This document shows, piece by piece, positions 1 to 7,407 of a stretch of DNA of 64,000 bases. This stretch comes from Microcystis panniformis FACHB-1757. GTDB lineage: Bacteria > Cyanobacteriota > Cyanobacteriia > Cyanobacteriales > Microcystaceae. Made by a program: the position numbers and the translations under genes. The stretch is taken from contig NZ_CP011339.1 of NCBI RefSeq assembly GCF_001264245.1, positions 4,402,001-4,466,000 of the forward strand. The letters run 5' to 3'. Positions within the stretch are counted from its first letter, which is position 1, and every line of letters begins with the position of its first letter. The notes beneath the pieces are model-generated. The model had not been told where the DNA came from. It ran no database searches and saw nothing but the letters and a program-made list of their open reading frames with translations.

Positions 1-326
1 CCAACTTGAAAAACCCGCTCCCTTCTCCCCACTGCTGTAACAAAAAACAACTATCTCCCGATAGCGATCGCTAAAGGTCGAATAATTGTAAATTTTTGTC
101 AATGGGTGCGGTCAGATCGAAGAATCATCGCTAGAATGAGCCTAATTGTCAGAAATTTAGTTAAACAAGGTTTTTGGCAATAGGCTAATCTGGCTAACAG
201 GCTTTTGGGCGTTATATAGGGAAAAGTTCCGGCGATTGCGCCTAAATGGGGTGATATACAGAAAGTTGACCCATATCGTTACCCCAGAGAGTGTTATAGA
301 GAAAGTTGACCTATAATATGTAGTTA
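1..326. repeat. Dispersed repeat R1, copy A
   Basis: This stretch is nearly identical to 3041-3366, with only scattered substitutions, and is partly repeated at 980-1110 and 1622-1662. It ends shortly before a toxin-antitoxin pair. A short open frame exists inside copy B but is not preserved here, so I regard the repeat as non-coding debris of an unidentified mobile element. Its left limit lies outside the window. Confidence 0.8.
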
Positions 327-348
327 TGTTTTCAAGAGAAGAGAAGAA

Positions 349-576
349 ATGTTATCAACACTTCTAAGTAAAGCTGTACAAAAAGCTCAAGAACTACCAG
401 AAGCAATTCAAGACGAACTGGCAGAGCAGTTTATTGAAGACATCGAAAATGAAATCAAATGGCAAGAAACATTATCTAAACCCCAAGACAGCTTAATTCT
501 CAAAGAACTTGCTCAGAAAGCTATTGCGGATTCAGAAAACGGACAGACTGAAGAAATGGGATTTGATGAGCTATGA
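349..576 (+). CDS. Putative antitoxin of a RelE/ParE-type pair
   Basis: A 75-residue acidic, mostly helical protein. It stands immediately upstream of a RelE/ParE-superfamily toxin-like gene and overlaps it by four bases (ATGA at 573-576), the usual arrangement for translationally coupled antitoxin-toxin pairs. The N-terminal half looks like the short helical antitoxins found beside such toxins in cyanobacteria, and the very acidic C-terminus (ending EEMGFDEL) could be the toxin-binding tail. The start has AGAGAAGAGAAGAA just upstream as a plausible ribosome site. No DNA-binding motif is obvious. The function is inferred from context and size rather than from a diagnostic motif. Confidence 0.6.
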   Translation: MLSTLLSKAVQKAQELPEAIQDELAEQFIEDIENEIKWQETLSKPQDSLILKELAQKAIADSENGQTEEMGFDEL

Positions 577-845
577 AGTCGGAACTAAATCCAGATTTCG
601 TCGGCTTATTTCAACAGCTACCAGACAGAGTGAAAAGAACAGCCAGAAAAAATTACAAGTTATGGAAAGATAACCCAAGTCATCCAAGCTTAGAATTTAA
701 GGAGGTCAATCAAGAAGACCAGATCTGGTCAATCAGAGTCGGTATAGGTTGGAGAGCGCTAGGAAGAATCAAGAGTAAGAATGTAATTGTTTGGTTTTGG
801 ATAGGCTCTCACGCAGAGTATGACAAATTGTTAAAGAAGTTGTGA
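573..845 (+). CDS. RelE/ParE-superfamily toxin-like protein
   Basis: A 90-residue basic protein whose layout fits the RelE/ParE fold. Helical N-terminal segments (PDFVGLFQQLPDRVKRTARKNYKLW) lead to a C-terminal sheet with IWSIRVGIGWRALG and VIVWFWIGSHAEYDKLL. The pattern of 'WSIRVG..WRALG' followed by 'WIGSHAEYDKLL' is typical of the cyanobacterial branch. Known relatives are ribosome-dependent mRNA interferases or gyrase poisons; which applies here cannot be read from the sequence. It overlaps the preceding antitoxin-like gene by four bases. The gene appears intact. Confidence 0.7.
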   Translation: MKSELNPDFVGLFQQLPDRVKRTARKNYKLWKDNPSHPSLEFKEVNQEDQIWSIRVGIGWRALGRIKSKNVIVWFWIGSHAEYDKLLKKL

Positions 846-979
846 ACCAAGAAACATAACAAATCACCGCACCCGAAATAATAGTGAAATTTTGTGATAA
901 AGTGCAGTCATATCTAAGAATCTTTGCTATAATTACGCAAAGCTTTTGTGATAATTTTCCTTAAAGGAGATTGTTTGCA

Positions 980-1110
980 GTAAGCTAATCTGGCTAACAG
1001 GCTTTTGGGCGTGATAGAGGGAAAAGTTCTGGCAATCGCGCCTAAATGAAGTGATATACAAAAGGTTGACTCATATCGTTACCCCAGAGAGTGTTGTACG
1101 GAAAGTTTCC
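980..1110. repeat. Dispersed repeat R1, partial copy D
   Basis: It shares the 3' part of repeat R1, from 'taatctggctaacaggc' through 'catatcgttaccccagag', with copies A and B. It runs into the upstream extension of the SH3-domain gene. A still shorter fragment of the same repeat is at 1622-1662. Confidence 0.7.
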
Positions 1111-1191
1111 GTTCGACAAAGGATTTCTCGGTTGATGAGAGAGAGTCTATCTTTCTCTGAAAAAATGGAGAATCACGTTAGGAATAGAGAT

Positions 1192-1494
1192 ATGCGAAGT
1201 AATAGTTTTATGATGGTTCCATTATCTCTTTTGGCTTGGATGGTGATCAGTCAACCAGTAAAAGCAGAAAGAGTTTGTCAAGTAACAGACCCTACTGGTA
1301 CTCCTCTTAACGTTCGTGACAGACCAAATGGACAAGTAGTTAATGCCTTGCGTAATGGTAGAGAAGTCTACATACATGAGACAGCTTATGACCGGCAAGG
1401 TCGTCCTTGGGTTTTAGTAGGTGGTTATTACAAAGGTGTCTACAGAACTTGGGGCTGGGTCTTTAGGGAATTCGTGAGTTGTTATAATCGATGA
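1192..1494 (+). CDS. Small secreted SH3-like domain protein
   Basis: From the chosen ATG the protein has about 100 residues. It opens with a signal peptide (MRSNSFMMVPLSLLAWMVIS, then a QPVKA cleavage site). A bacterial SH3-like domain follows, with the hallmark 'CQVTDPTGTPLNVRDRPNG' and a closing 'WGWVF' strand. Such domains bind cell-wall or surface polymers in the periplasm, but the specific ligand is unknown. A longer frame begins at 1051, but its first 47 residues are encoded by dispersed repeat R1, so I prefer 1192 (1165 is an alternative). Two cysteines (in VCQV and SCYNR) could pair. It is apparently a single-gene unit. Confidence 0.7.
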   Translation: MRSNSFMMVPLSLLAWMVISQPVKAERVCQVTDPTGTPLNVRDRPNGQVVNALRNGREVYIHETAYDRQGRPWVLVGGYYKGVYRTWGWVFREFVSCYNR

Positions 1495-1503
1495 CTGTAC
1501 GGT

Positions 1504-1618
1504 AGTGCGATCGCCGATCTGGTAGGGTGCGTTCCCTAATGCAAGTGCTACTGCTCCACTGATCGATTTTGGGGAACGCACCATGCCCATTGATTAAAAC
1601 TGTGGGTTAAAGTGTGGT
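1504..1618. repeat. Hairpin repeat HX, copy 1
   Basis: This 115-bp element recurs at 4863-4977 with about 95 percent identity. It contains an inverted repeat (ggtgcgttcccta facing ggggaacgcacc), so it can form a strong hairpin. It looks like a small non-autonomous or REP-like element. It lies just after the SH3-like gene here and just after the broken cold-shock gene in the other copy. Confidence 0.75.
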
Positions 1619-1621
1619 GTG

Positions 1622-1662
1622 GGCTAATCTGACTAACAGGCTTTTGGACGTGATATAAAGAT
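1622..1662. repeat. Short fragment of repeat R1
   Basis: It matches the 'gctaatctggctaacaggcttttgggcgtgatata' part of R1 with three or so changes. The rest of 1619-1776 shows nothing else I can support. Confidence 0.5.
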
Positions 1663-1776
1663 AGTATGGGTGACGGTTTATCTGATGACGGAAAATGGAT
1701 ATGTGGAGGATGTCTTTCAAGCATTGCTTACCCCCGCTAAAGGTTAAAGTGATCATGAGGCAATAGAATTACTCTA

Positions 1777-2019
1777 ATGAAACTAGATCGTATTACGAGC
1801 AATCCAAACCGTATGAATGGGCAACCCTGCATCCGTAATCTTCGCCTTACGGTTCGTCGAGTGATTGAGCTACTGGCAACTTATCCCGAGCGAGCAGAAT
1901 TACATCAAGAGTTTCCGGAACTGGAGGATGAAGATATTCGACAAGCCCTAATTTTTGCATCTTCTTACTTGGATGATCGCATCATTGAACTTCCTAATCG
2001 CTATGAAGCTGTTGCTTGA
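1777..2019 (+). CDS. DUF433 family antitoxin-like protein
   Basis: An 80-residue DUF433 protein: 'RITSNPNRMNGQPCIRNLRLTVRRVIELLA', then 'ELHQEFPELEDEDIRQALIFA'. The family has a winged or ribbon HTH-like fold and in cyanobacteria usually pairs with a DUF5615 PIN-like toxin downstream. Here the expected partner starts at 2003, overlapping this gene's end, but is cut off after 17 residues. The antitoxin-like gene itself is full length. With its toxin gone it is probably a solitary survivor of a decayed toxin-antitoxin module. Confidence 0.8.
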   Translation: MKLDRITSNPNRMNGQPCIRNLRLTVRRVIELLATYPERAELHQEFPELEDEDIRQALIFASSYLDDRIIELPNRYEAVA

Positions 2020-2056
2020 TCAGGGACTACCGCTTTCTGCGGCAACTTTATGCTGA
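2003..2056 (+). pseudogene. Truncated DUF5615 PIN-like toxin (N-terminal stub)
   Basis: Seventeen codons, MKLLLDQGLPLSAATLC, then TGA. The 'MKLLLDQGLP.SAA' opening is the standard N-terminus of DUF5615 (Mut7-C/PIN-like) toxins, including the first acidic active-site residue. Only the opening survives. The following 2057-2160 contains a short hairpin (ggttgggttg facing ttacccaacacc) and no further toxin sequence. The ATG overlaps the DUF433 gene by 17 bases, as expected of this operon type. Confidence 0.65.
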
Positions 2057-2162
2057 CAAGAATATTTCACGTACAAGGTTGGGTTGACGACTGTTACCCA
2101 ACACCCTCAGAACCAAGATTAAATGCGGTAGGATAGGCATTGGATAGATTTTCTAGATTGCC

Positions 2163-2765
2163 GTGAGCGAAACCGTCTATATTGAAACCAGTATCTTAGG
2201 CTATCTTACTGCTCGACCCAGCAGAGATATTGTTGTGGCCGCAAATATTGAGGTGACGAAGGAGTGGTGGAATACACGTCGCGGTGATTTTCAACTTTAC
2301 TCATCCCAAGCGGTCGTGAAAGAAACCTCACAAGGTGGGGAGCATCTCATTTATGCAAGTGAGTAATTATACTTGTCCCTAAAACTGGTTTCTAGCAAGG
2401 CTTTCAAAATATCTTGACATAAAACCTGATTTAGGGGTTACAAAGGTGAGATGCTCCCACAAGGTGATGTTGTGATCGCATCTCAACGACTAGAAATCCT
2501 TGCTAATCTATCTTTACTCGACTTGAACCAAGCTGTGCTAGATTTAGCAGAGCAATTTTTGGAACGCAGCAACCTTCCCGCAAAAGCTGATATTGATGCT
2601 GTTCATATCGCCCCCGCAACCGTTCACGGCATGGATTACCTGCTCACCTGGAATTGCAAGCACATCGCCAATGCTCAAATTCAGGGAAAGTTGGCAGAGA
2701 TCAGCCTTGATTTTGGCTACGAGTTGCCAATTCTTTGTACACCCTATGAACTTCTCGGAGGTTGA
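2163..2765 (+). pseudogene. PIN-domain toxin gene interrupted by a MITE
   Basis: Two halves of one PIN-domain protein. The first (2163-2337, GTG start) gives SETVYIETSILGYLTARPSR with the first catalytic aspartate position occupied as YIETS. The second (2467-2765) gives DVVIASQRLEIL through 'KADIDAVHIAPATVHGMDYLLTWNCKHIAN', the usual 'DA.HIA.A' and 'D.LLTWN' PIN motifs. A 121-bp element and one 8-bp target duplicate separate them. Removing these restores an exact in-frame 157-residue protein. As it stands the toxin is truncated. The downstream half has its own ATG at 2451 inside the element's right end, but a protein from it would lack the first catalytic segment. Confidence 0.85.
2338..2458. 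mobile_element. MITE-A, copy 1 (121 bp)
   Basis: Terminal inverted repeats are GGGAGCATCTCA and TGAGATGCTCCC. The flanks are the 8-bp target duplicate acaaggtg at 2330-2337 and 2459-2466. There is no coding capacity. A second 182-bp member with the same ends and the same opening 'gagtaattatact' lies at 54490-54671 and also interrupts a gene. The size and ends suggest a non-autonomous derivative of an IS whose parent is not in the window. Confidence 0.88.
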
Positions 2766-2767
2766 TT

Positions 2768-2995
2768 ATGTTTCAGGATGAGATTGTGGAAGAGATCCAC
2801 AGAATTCGTGAAGAGTACTCTCGGTCATTCAATCATGACTTGAAAGCCATCTTTGCTGATTTGCAAAAGCAACAAGCTGAAAGTGGCAGAGAAGTTGTAA
2901 CCTTATCTCGAAAACACGGTCTAACAACACGTTGGAGCGGACGAGCGAGAGATATTGATAGTGGTGCAAAGGATATTAGCCGCCGCTCAACTTAG
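2768..2995 (+). CDS. Small partner gene of the PIN toxin, altered C-terminus
   Basis: Begins MFQDEIVEEIHRIREEYSRSF and continues with 'HDLKAIFADLQKQQAESGREVV', a helical acidic protein of the kind commonly found directly next to PIN-domain genes in cyanobacteria and taken to be the antitoxin. The ATG is two bases after the PIN stop codon; an upstream TTG at 2762 overlaps it. From about residue 50 the sequence turns basic and low-complexity (TTRWSGRARDIDSG). It ends at the edge of repeat R1, so the natural C-terminus is probably lost. I recognise no named family. Confidence 0.5.
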   Translation: MFQDEIVEEIHRIREEYSRSFNHDLKAIFADLQKQQAESGREVVTLSRKHGLTTRWSGRARDIDSGAKDISRRST

Positions 2996-3366
2996 CCGTT
3001 ATACTGAATCGGTTTTTAATAGCATGATTAACTCCCAATCCAACTTGAAAAACCTGCTCCCTTCTCCCCACTGCTGTAACAAAAAACAACTATCCCCCGA
3101 TAGCGATCGCTAAAGGTCGAATAATTGTAAATTTTTGTCAAGGGGTGCGGTCAGATCGAAGAATCATCGCTAGAATGAGCCTAATTGTCAGAAATTTAGT
3201 TAAACAAGGTTTTTGGCAATATGCTAATCTGGCTAACACGCTTTTGGGCGTGATATGGGAAAAAGTTCTGGCAATCGCACCTAAATGGAGTGATATACCG
3301 AAAGTTGAACCATATCGTTGCCTCAGAGAGTTTTATGCAGAAAGTTGACCTATAATATGTAGTTGG
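2996..3366. repeat. Dispersed repeat R1, copy B with leader
   Basis: 3041-3366 repeats 1-326. The leading 45 bases (ccgttatactgaatcgg and onward) are shared with 5462-5540, which shows that the repeat unit extends further left than copy A in the window shows. It abuts and probably truncates the upstream PIN-partner gene. An internal frame at 3145-3348 is not conserved in copy A and is not annotated. Confidence 0.8.
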
Positions 3367-3539
3367 GCTGCTTCGTTTTTTGGTTGTGGCTGTCCTTGAA
3401 GATGATTTGTTAGAACCACAAAGTTTTCGTTATTGAGATTTTTTATGCAATCCGGTCTCCGCAGTGGAAAGCTTACAAAATGGAAAGATGAGCGTGGATT
3501 TGGTTTTATTCAACCCGTTGATGGGAGTCAAGAAGTTTT

Positions 3540-4296
3540 GGCGTTGCATAATAGAGATATGAATGGAGGAAATCAAAATGCAATGCCCTGAATGTAAATC
3601 TACCCATATCCGTAAAAATGGCATCAATAAACAAGGTAAACAAAATCATATTTGTGTAACCTGTGGCCGTCAATTTATTGATAACTATGAAAAACAGAAA
3701 GGCTATGACGAAAAAACGAAGCGAGAATGCCTAACTGCCTATGTTAATGGGATGGGATTTAGAGGAATAGAAAGGCTAAAGGGAGTTCATCATACGACCG
3801 TAATTAATTGGGTAAAATCTGTGGGAGAATTATTGCCAGTCGCCTATGACCCAGAAACAATTCCTGAAGTAGGGGAACTGGATGAATTGGAAACCTTTGT
3901 TGGCTCAAAAAAAACAAAATCTGGGTGTGGACAGCCGTTGACCACTTTAAAAAAGGAATTTTAGGTTGGGTAATCGGAGATCATAGTAGCGAAACGTTTC
4001 GCCCATTATGGGAATTAGTTAAGTCTTGGGGATGCTATTTTTATGTGAGTGATGGATGGTCAGTTTATCCATGTTTTATAGCAGAGGGCGACCATATAAT
4101 TAGTAAGACTTATATGACCAGAGTAGAGGGTGAGAACACACGTTTAAGACATTATCTAGCCCGATTGCATCGCAAAACACTCTGCTATTCTAAGTCTACA
4201 GAAATGTTAGGATACTCTATTCGTTTATTAATTCATTATCTGAAGTTTCAAGAAGTGCCTATTCCTTACTGATTCATAGCTTAATTCAGCAACGCC
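3540..4296 (+). mobile_element. Complete IS1-family insertion sequence (757 bp)
   Basis: The ends are inverted repeats beginning GGCGTTGC (left ggcgttgcataat; right complement ggcgttgctgaat). The 8-bp target duplicate gaagtttt stands at 3532-3539 and 4297-4304. The element carries the two overlapping InsA/InsB-type frames. Its length, target duplication length and frameshifted transposase all match the IS1 family. All parts look intact, so it could still move. Confidence 0.93.
3563..4272 (+). CDS. IS1-family transposase, made by -1 frameshift
   Basis: The first frame (3563-3964) is InsA-like: a zinc-ribbon (CPECKSTHIRKNG ... CVTCGRQF) and an HTH (RGIERLKGVHHTTVINW). The second frame (3925-4272) is InsB-like, with the DDE nuclease region (VWTAVDHFKKGILGW, YVSDGW, and ENTRLRHYLARLHRKT). 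The frames join by a -1 slip at a run of eight A's (3907-3914), giving VGSKKNKIWVWTAVDH at the junction, which is the normal IS1 transposase sequence. Unslipped translation gives only the DNA-binding InsA part, which acts as inhibitor in IS1. The start is ATG 3563 or 3578. Confidence 0.92.
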
Positions 4297-4862
4297 GAAG
4301 TTTTTTTGCATATTTCTGAAGTTAAAGATGCAACCCGTCGTCCACAAGAAAACGACACGATTTATTACCACTGCATAGTTGACTCAGATGGCAAAGTTCG
4401 AGCTTACAACGCATTTATTCTGGGAGCAAGAAACAAGTCAGAACCTTCAAGTAGTCGAACTAAACCCTCTGATGCCATCATTTCAAGCTTTCCGATAGTT
4501 GAGGTAGTTCTGTTGCCGCTTCTGCCTTTGTTTGGAGCTATTCATTTTACATGGACGACACGCAATCCCATTCCACTGATTCTTTATCCCGTAATGAGTT
4601 TAGTGACTTACGCTCTATACGCAGATGATAAATCTCGTGCTAAACGAAAGGATTGGCGAACTTCTGAACAAACGCTACATCTGTGTGAACTTGCAGGTGG
4701 ATGGTTGGGCGGGTTTATTGCCCAGCGAATATTGCGCCATAAAGGTCAGAAAAAGTCTTATCAAGTCACTTTTTGGGCGATCGTGATCATTCATTATGTT
4801 GTATGGCTGTTTTGGCTGTTTTCGGGAGGAACGCTATGAGGTATTGCGATTCTAAAAGCATC

Positions 4863-4977
4863 AGTGCGATCGCCGATCTGGTAGGGTGCGTTCCCTAATG
4901 CAAGTGCTACTGCTCCAGCGATCGATTTTGGGGAACGCACCATGCCCATTGATTGAAGTTGTGGGTTTAAGTGCGAT
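4863..4977. repeat. Hairpin repeat HX, copy 2
   Basis: Near-identical to 1504-1618, with the same inverted repeat around ggtgcgttccctaatg and ggggaacgcacc. It occupies most of the intergenic gap 4840-5069; the rest of that gap shows nothing I can support. Confidence 0.75.
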
Positions 4978-5069
4978 GCCGCTCTTGTGGGCCCAGTTGG
5001 GGAATGTTAGCGAAGATTCCCGATGTTTAGGTTAAAATAGAGGGCAAAAGTTGCCCCAGGGTCAAGCCA

Positions 5070-5345
5070 ATGACAGTTCGTCAACCCCGCTACAGCAAAG
5101 AAGAATTCCCTCGACGTGGTAATGAGATTTATGAATCTCAGGTACGTTCTCAAGTGGAGGAGGGAAATCAGGGGAGAATTGTGGCGATCGACATCGAAAC
5201 TGGAGCGTTTGAGCTTGCCGACGATACGATTACTGCTACCGATCATCTCTATGGGCGTGTCCCTGATGCTCAACTTTGGCTGATTCGGATTGGACATAGA
5301 GCCGTCTTCCGTTTTGGCAGTCGCAGCCAGAGAAAGCCCGTATGA
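5070..5345 (+). CDS. Hypothetical small protein (possible antitoxin)
   Basis: A 91-residue protein: MTVRQPRYSKEEFPRRGNEI, then 'EGNQGRIVAIDIETGAFELADDTITATDHL', 'DAQLWLIRIGHRAVFRFGSR'. It resembles the small acidic-basic proteins that precede aspartic-protease-like genes in cyanobacterial genomes and are often grouped with toxin-antitoxin modules, but I cannot tie it to a named family with confidence. The downstream partner region (5355-5461) is broken. Confidence 0.55.
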   Translation: MTVRQPRYSKEEFPRRGNEIYESQVRSQVEEGNQGRIVAIDIETGAFELADDTITATDHLYGRVPDAQLWLIRIGHRAVFRFGSRSQRKPV

Positions 5346-5354
5346 TGTGTGGGG

Positions 5355-5461
5355 ATGGGTCTTTTGTATGGCTTTAAACTTCAGATTGAGGCAGTGGAAG
5401 GTGGGCGCGTTACAATTGAGGCGCTATGACTCAGCCAAAGTTATCGGTGAAGACGGTCTAA
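5355..5461 (+). pseudogene. Remnants of two overlapping small genes cut by repeat R1
   Basis: 5355-5429 reads MGLLYGFKLQIEAVEGGRVT-IEAL and stops. An ATGA overlap at 5426-5429 begins a second frame, MTQPKLSVKTV, which stops at 5461 exactly where the R1 leader sequence begins. The four-base overlap suggests a former operon with the 5070 gene. The products are unknown. The pieces are too short to function as recognised proteins. Confidence 0.35.
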
Positions 5462-5540
5462 CTTTACCGTTATACTGAATCGGTTTTTAATAGCATGATT
5501 AACCCCCAATCCAACTTGAAAAACCCGCTCCCTTCTCCCC
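5462..5540. repeat. Leader part of repeat R1, copy C
   Basis: It matches 2996-3075, from ccgttatactgaatcgg to cccgctcccttctcccc, and then diverges. It marks the point where the second small frame upstream is truncated. Confidence 0.7.
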
Positions 5541-5581
5541 GCCCTCCTATACCTTTTAAACAGGATTTAGTATGACTATCT

Positions 5582-5796
5582 AGGGTTTGCTGAATAAGTA
5601 CGGGCGAAGCATTCGGATAGAAAATCTACGTTTTCACCGATAGGTTATTGTCCGAATGCTTCGCCCCTACAGGACGCAGGCCGATGAAGACGCAAGGTTT
5701 TGAACGACGATTCTCTCAAAATCTTGCACCTGTGGGAGCGAGAAAAGCCCCAAAACCCTTACTTTGCCTACATTTCAAATTTATTCAGCAAACCCT
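5582..5796. mobile_element. MITE-B family element, copy 1 (215 bp)
   Basis: Terminal inverted repeats are AGGGTTTGCTGAATAA and TTATTCAGCAAACCCT. The 4-bp flanks atct are at 5578-5581 and 5797-5800. It includes a second inverted repeat (gcgaagcattcgga facing tccgaatgcttcgc). Two 216-bp members with the same ends lie at 14722-14937 and 55360-55575, although the internal sequence of this copy differs from theirs. There is no credible coding capacity. Confidence 0.85.
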
Positions 5797-5882
5797 ATCT
5801 AAATTACTCGTTAAGACTATGAGCAGGGAGCAGAGAGAAAAAACCTGACTCCCGATGACTGAAAGCTGATCACCGACAAAAC

Positions 5883-6882
5883 CTATCCCAAAACGATCGA
5901 ATCGCGCAGGGATTGAATTTCCTCGGTTTGTAAACGCGCCCCAAAAGTAGAAACCACCCGGGCAGCCGCTAGAGAAGCGAGATTTCCTGCCCCTTTGTAA
6001 CCCATACCGTGGGTAATACCGTAGAGAAACGCACCTGCATACATATCCCCCGCACCGACGGTATCGATCGCCTGTACGGGATGGGGGGTCAATTTCCAGG
6101 AGATTTTCGCCATCATAGATCAAAGAACCACTAGCACCCCGGGTGATAGCGAATCCTTTGGCAATGGTTTTAAAATAGGCGATCGCTGACTCGATTTCCT
6201 CGCTGCCAGAAATAGTCAAAGCTTCCGACTCATTAGCGAAAACGAAATCTAACCCGGTTCCGATCATTTCCAGTAATCCCTCCCGGAAGAAGATCGCCAT
6301 ATTGGGATCCGACAGGGATAAAGCGGTTTTGACTCCAGCAGCCTGAGCAATTTCTCGCCCTTTAATAGCGGCAGCTTTGGCAGTGGGAGAGGTGACGAGA
6401 TAACCTTCGAGATAGAGATAATCGGCATTAACGATCGCTGAAGGGACTAATTCCCGTTCGGAAATTTCCCCGGTGATGCCGAGAAAAGTATTCATGGTGC
6501 GATCGGCATCGGGAGTCACAAAAACTAGACATTTTCCCGTGATTCCCACCTCTTTTTCGCCGCCGTGTTCATTGGTATGCAAACCACAGGCGCGCAGATC
6601 TTGCAGATAAAACTTACCTAATTCGTCATTGCCCACTTTACAGGAATAGAAACCTCTACCCCCCAACTGAGCGATCGCTACTAGGGTATTCGCCGCCGAG
6701 CCGCCACCGCTGCGTTTACAATCAAGAGCCAATTTTTCCATCAACTGGGTTTGACGATTTTCGTCCACCAGCGTCATCACTCCTTTATCGATGCCTAATT
6801 CTTGCAGTAATTCAGGAGAGACTTGAAATTCCATATCGACGAGCGCGTTACCGATCCCATAAACGTTGTATTGTTTGCCCAT
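5883..6882 (-). pseudogene. PfkB-family sugar/adenosine kinase with one frameshift
   Basis: The N-terminal 260 codons encode a ribokinase/adenosine-kinase fold: 'YNVYGIGNALVDMEF', the substrate loop 'SGGGSAANTL' and 'YLEGYLVTSP'. The catalytic 'DTVGAGDMYAGAFLYG' motif (GAGD with the base aspartate) is in a different frame, open from 6116 to 5883. The break is at a run of six G's at 6083-6088. Taking one away joins the frames as LEIDPHPVQAIDTVGAGDM and gives about 332 residues, the normal family length. As written, the protein lacks its catalytic aspartate. It is either a real knock-out or a homopolymer sequencing error. Members phosphorylate sugars or nucleosides; the substrate is unresolved. 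Confidence 0.88.
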
Positions 6883-6977
6883 AATTTAGTCGATCGCCTA
6901 AAAATACTTTGTTATTGATAGTAGGGAAATAAGGGGCAAAAAGCTAGGGGCTGTTTTCAGCCGGAGAATACCATAAA

Positions 6978-7010
6978 CAAAAATAATGGGTGTGCTAGTC
7001 TCACACCCCC
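6978..7010 (-). terminator. Intrinsic terminator downstream of the 7047-7259 gene
   Basis: On the minus strand a GGGTGTG / CACACCC stem (6988-6994 with 7002-7008) with a 7-base loop is followed by ATTATTTTTG. It sits about 40 bases past the stop of the small minus-strand gene. Confidence 0.7.
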
Positions 7011-7046
7011 AGTAATTTGTGTTAAGTTTTGTTTAACTAAGCAACT

Positions 7047-7259
7047 TTAAGCCTCATCGTAGGCTTCTAGATCCAACAGATAAAGATAAGGTTCGGCTAA
7101 TTCCTGCCGTTGAAAAGCGATCGCTCGCAACAGATGCCAATCCCGCAAAGCCTCGAAGGGGTTGCTATACTCATCTTTTTCTAGTCGTTCGGCTAAAGAA
7201 GCAATATCAGCGGCGGTATATTTGGCAATATCTTGATCAGTGAAGCTTATAACTGTCAT
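7047..7259 (-). CDS. Small cyanobacterial conserved-type protein, unknown
   Basis: A 70-residue acidic soluble protein (MTVISFTDQDIAKYTAADIA, then SLAERLEKDEYSNPFEALRDWHLLRAIAFQR). I do not recognise a family. It has no signal peptide, membrane segment or metal motif. It is read away from the divergent SDR gene starting at 7408 and ends at a clear terminator, so it is probably a single-gene unit. Confidence 0.6.
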   Translation of the reverse strand: MTVISFTDQDIAKYTAADIASLAERLEKDEYSNPFEALRDWHLLRAIAFQRQELAEPYLYLLDLEAYDEA

Positions 7260-7407
7260 TTCTGCACCTTCCTCGACCTTTGTTCTATTTCTAGCCTAAC
7301 ATATATTCTGAGTTGAAAAAATGTCTTGACCGCCAAGTTAAGAACTGTAAATGAAAGGGTAATTGTGCTACAATTCCAGCAAAAAAGCTATTTTTGGTTG
7401 ATCTTCT

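Larger units (their letters stand above)
3445..4839 (+). pseudogene. Cold-shock domain / DUF1294 membrane protein, split by IS1
   Basis: The 5' part (3445-3539) encodes MQSGLRSGKLTKWKDERGFG followed by FIQPVDGSQEV, a cold-shock nucleic-acid-binding domain with the RNP1-like 'KGFGFI' pattern. The 3' part (4305-4839) finishes the domain (FLHISEVKDA) and continues into DUF1294, with hydrophobic segments near VVLLPLLPLF, PLILYPVMSLVTYAL and FWAIVIIHYVVWLFWLF and the 'WRTSEQTLHLCELAGGW' signature. Removing IS1 and one 8-bp duplicate gives a continuous 209-residue reading frame. The interruption is therefore recent and the gene was intact before it. The fusion of a cold-shock domain to a DUF1294 membrane domain is a known bacterial architecture of unclear function. 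Confidence 0.9.

Noticed and set aside
3145..3348. A 67-codon open frame inside repeat R1 copy B
   Set aside because: The near-identical copy A at 1-326 does not preserve the frame and there is no ribosome site or recognised family.
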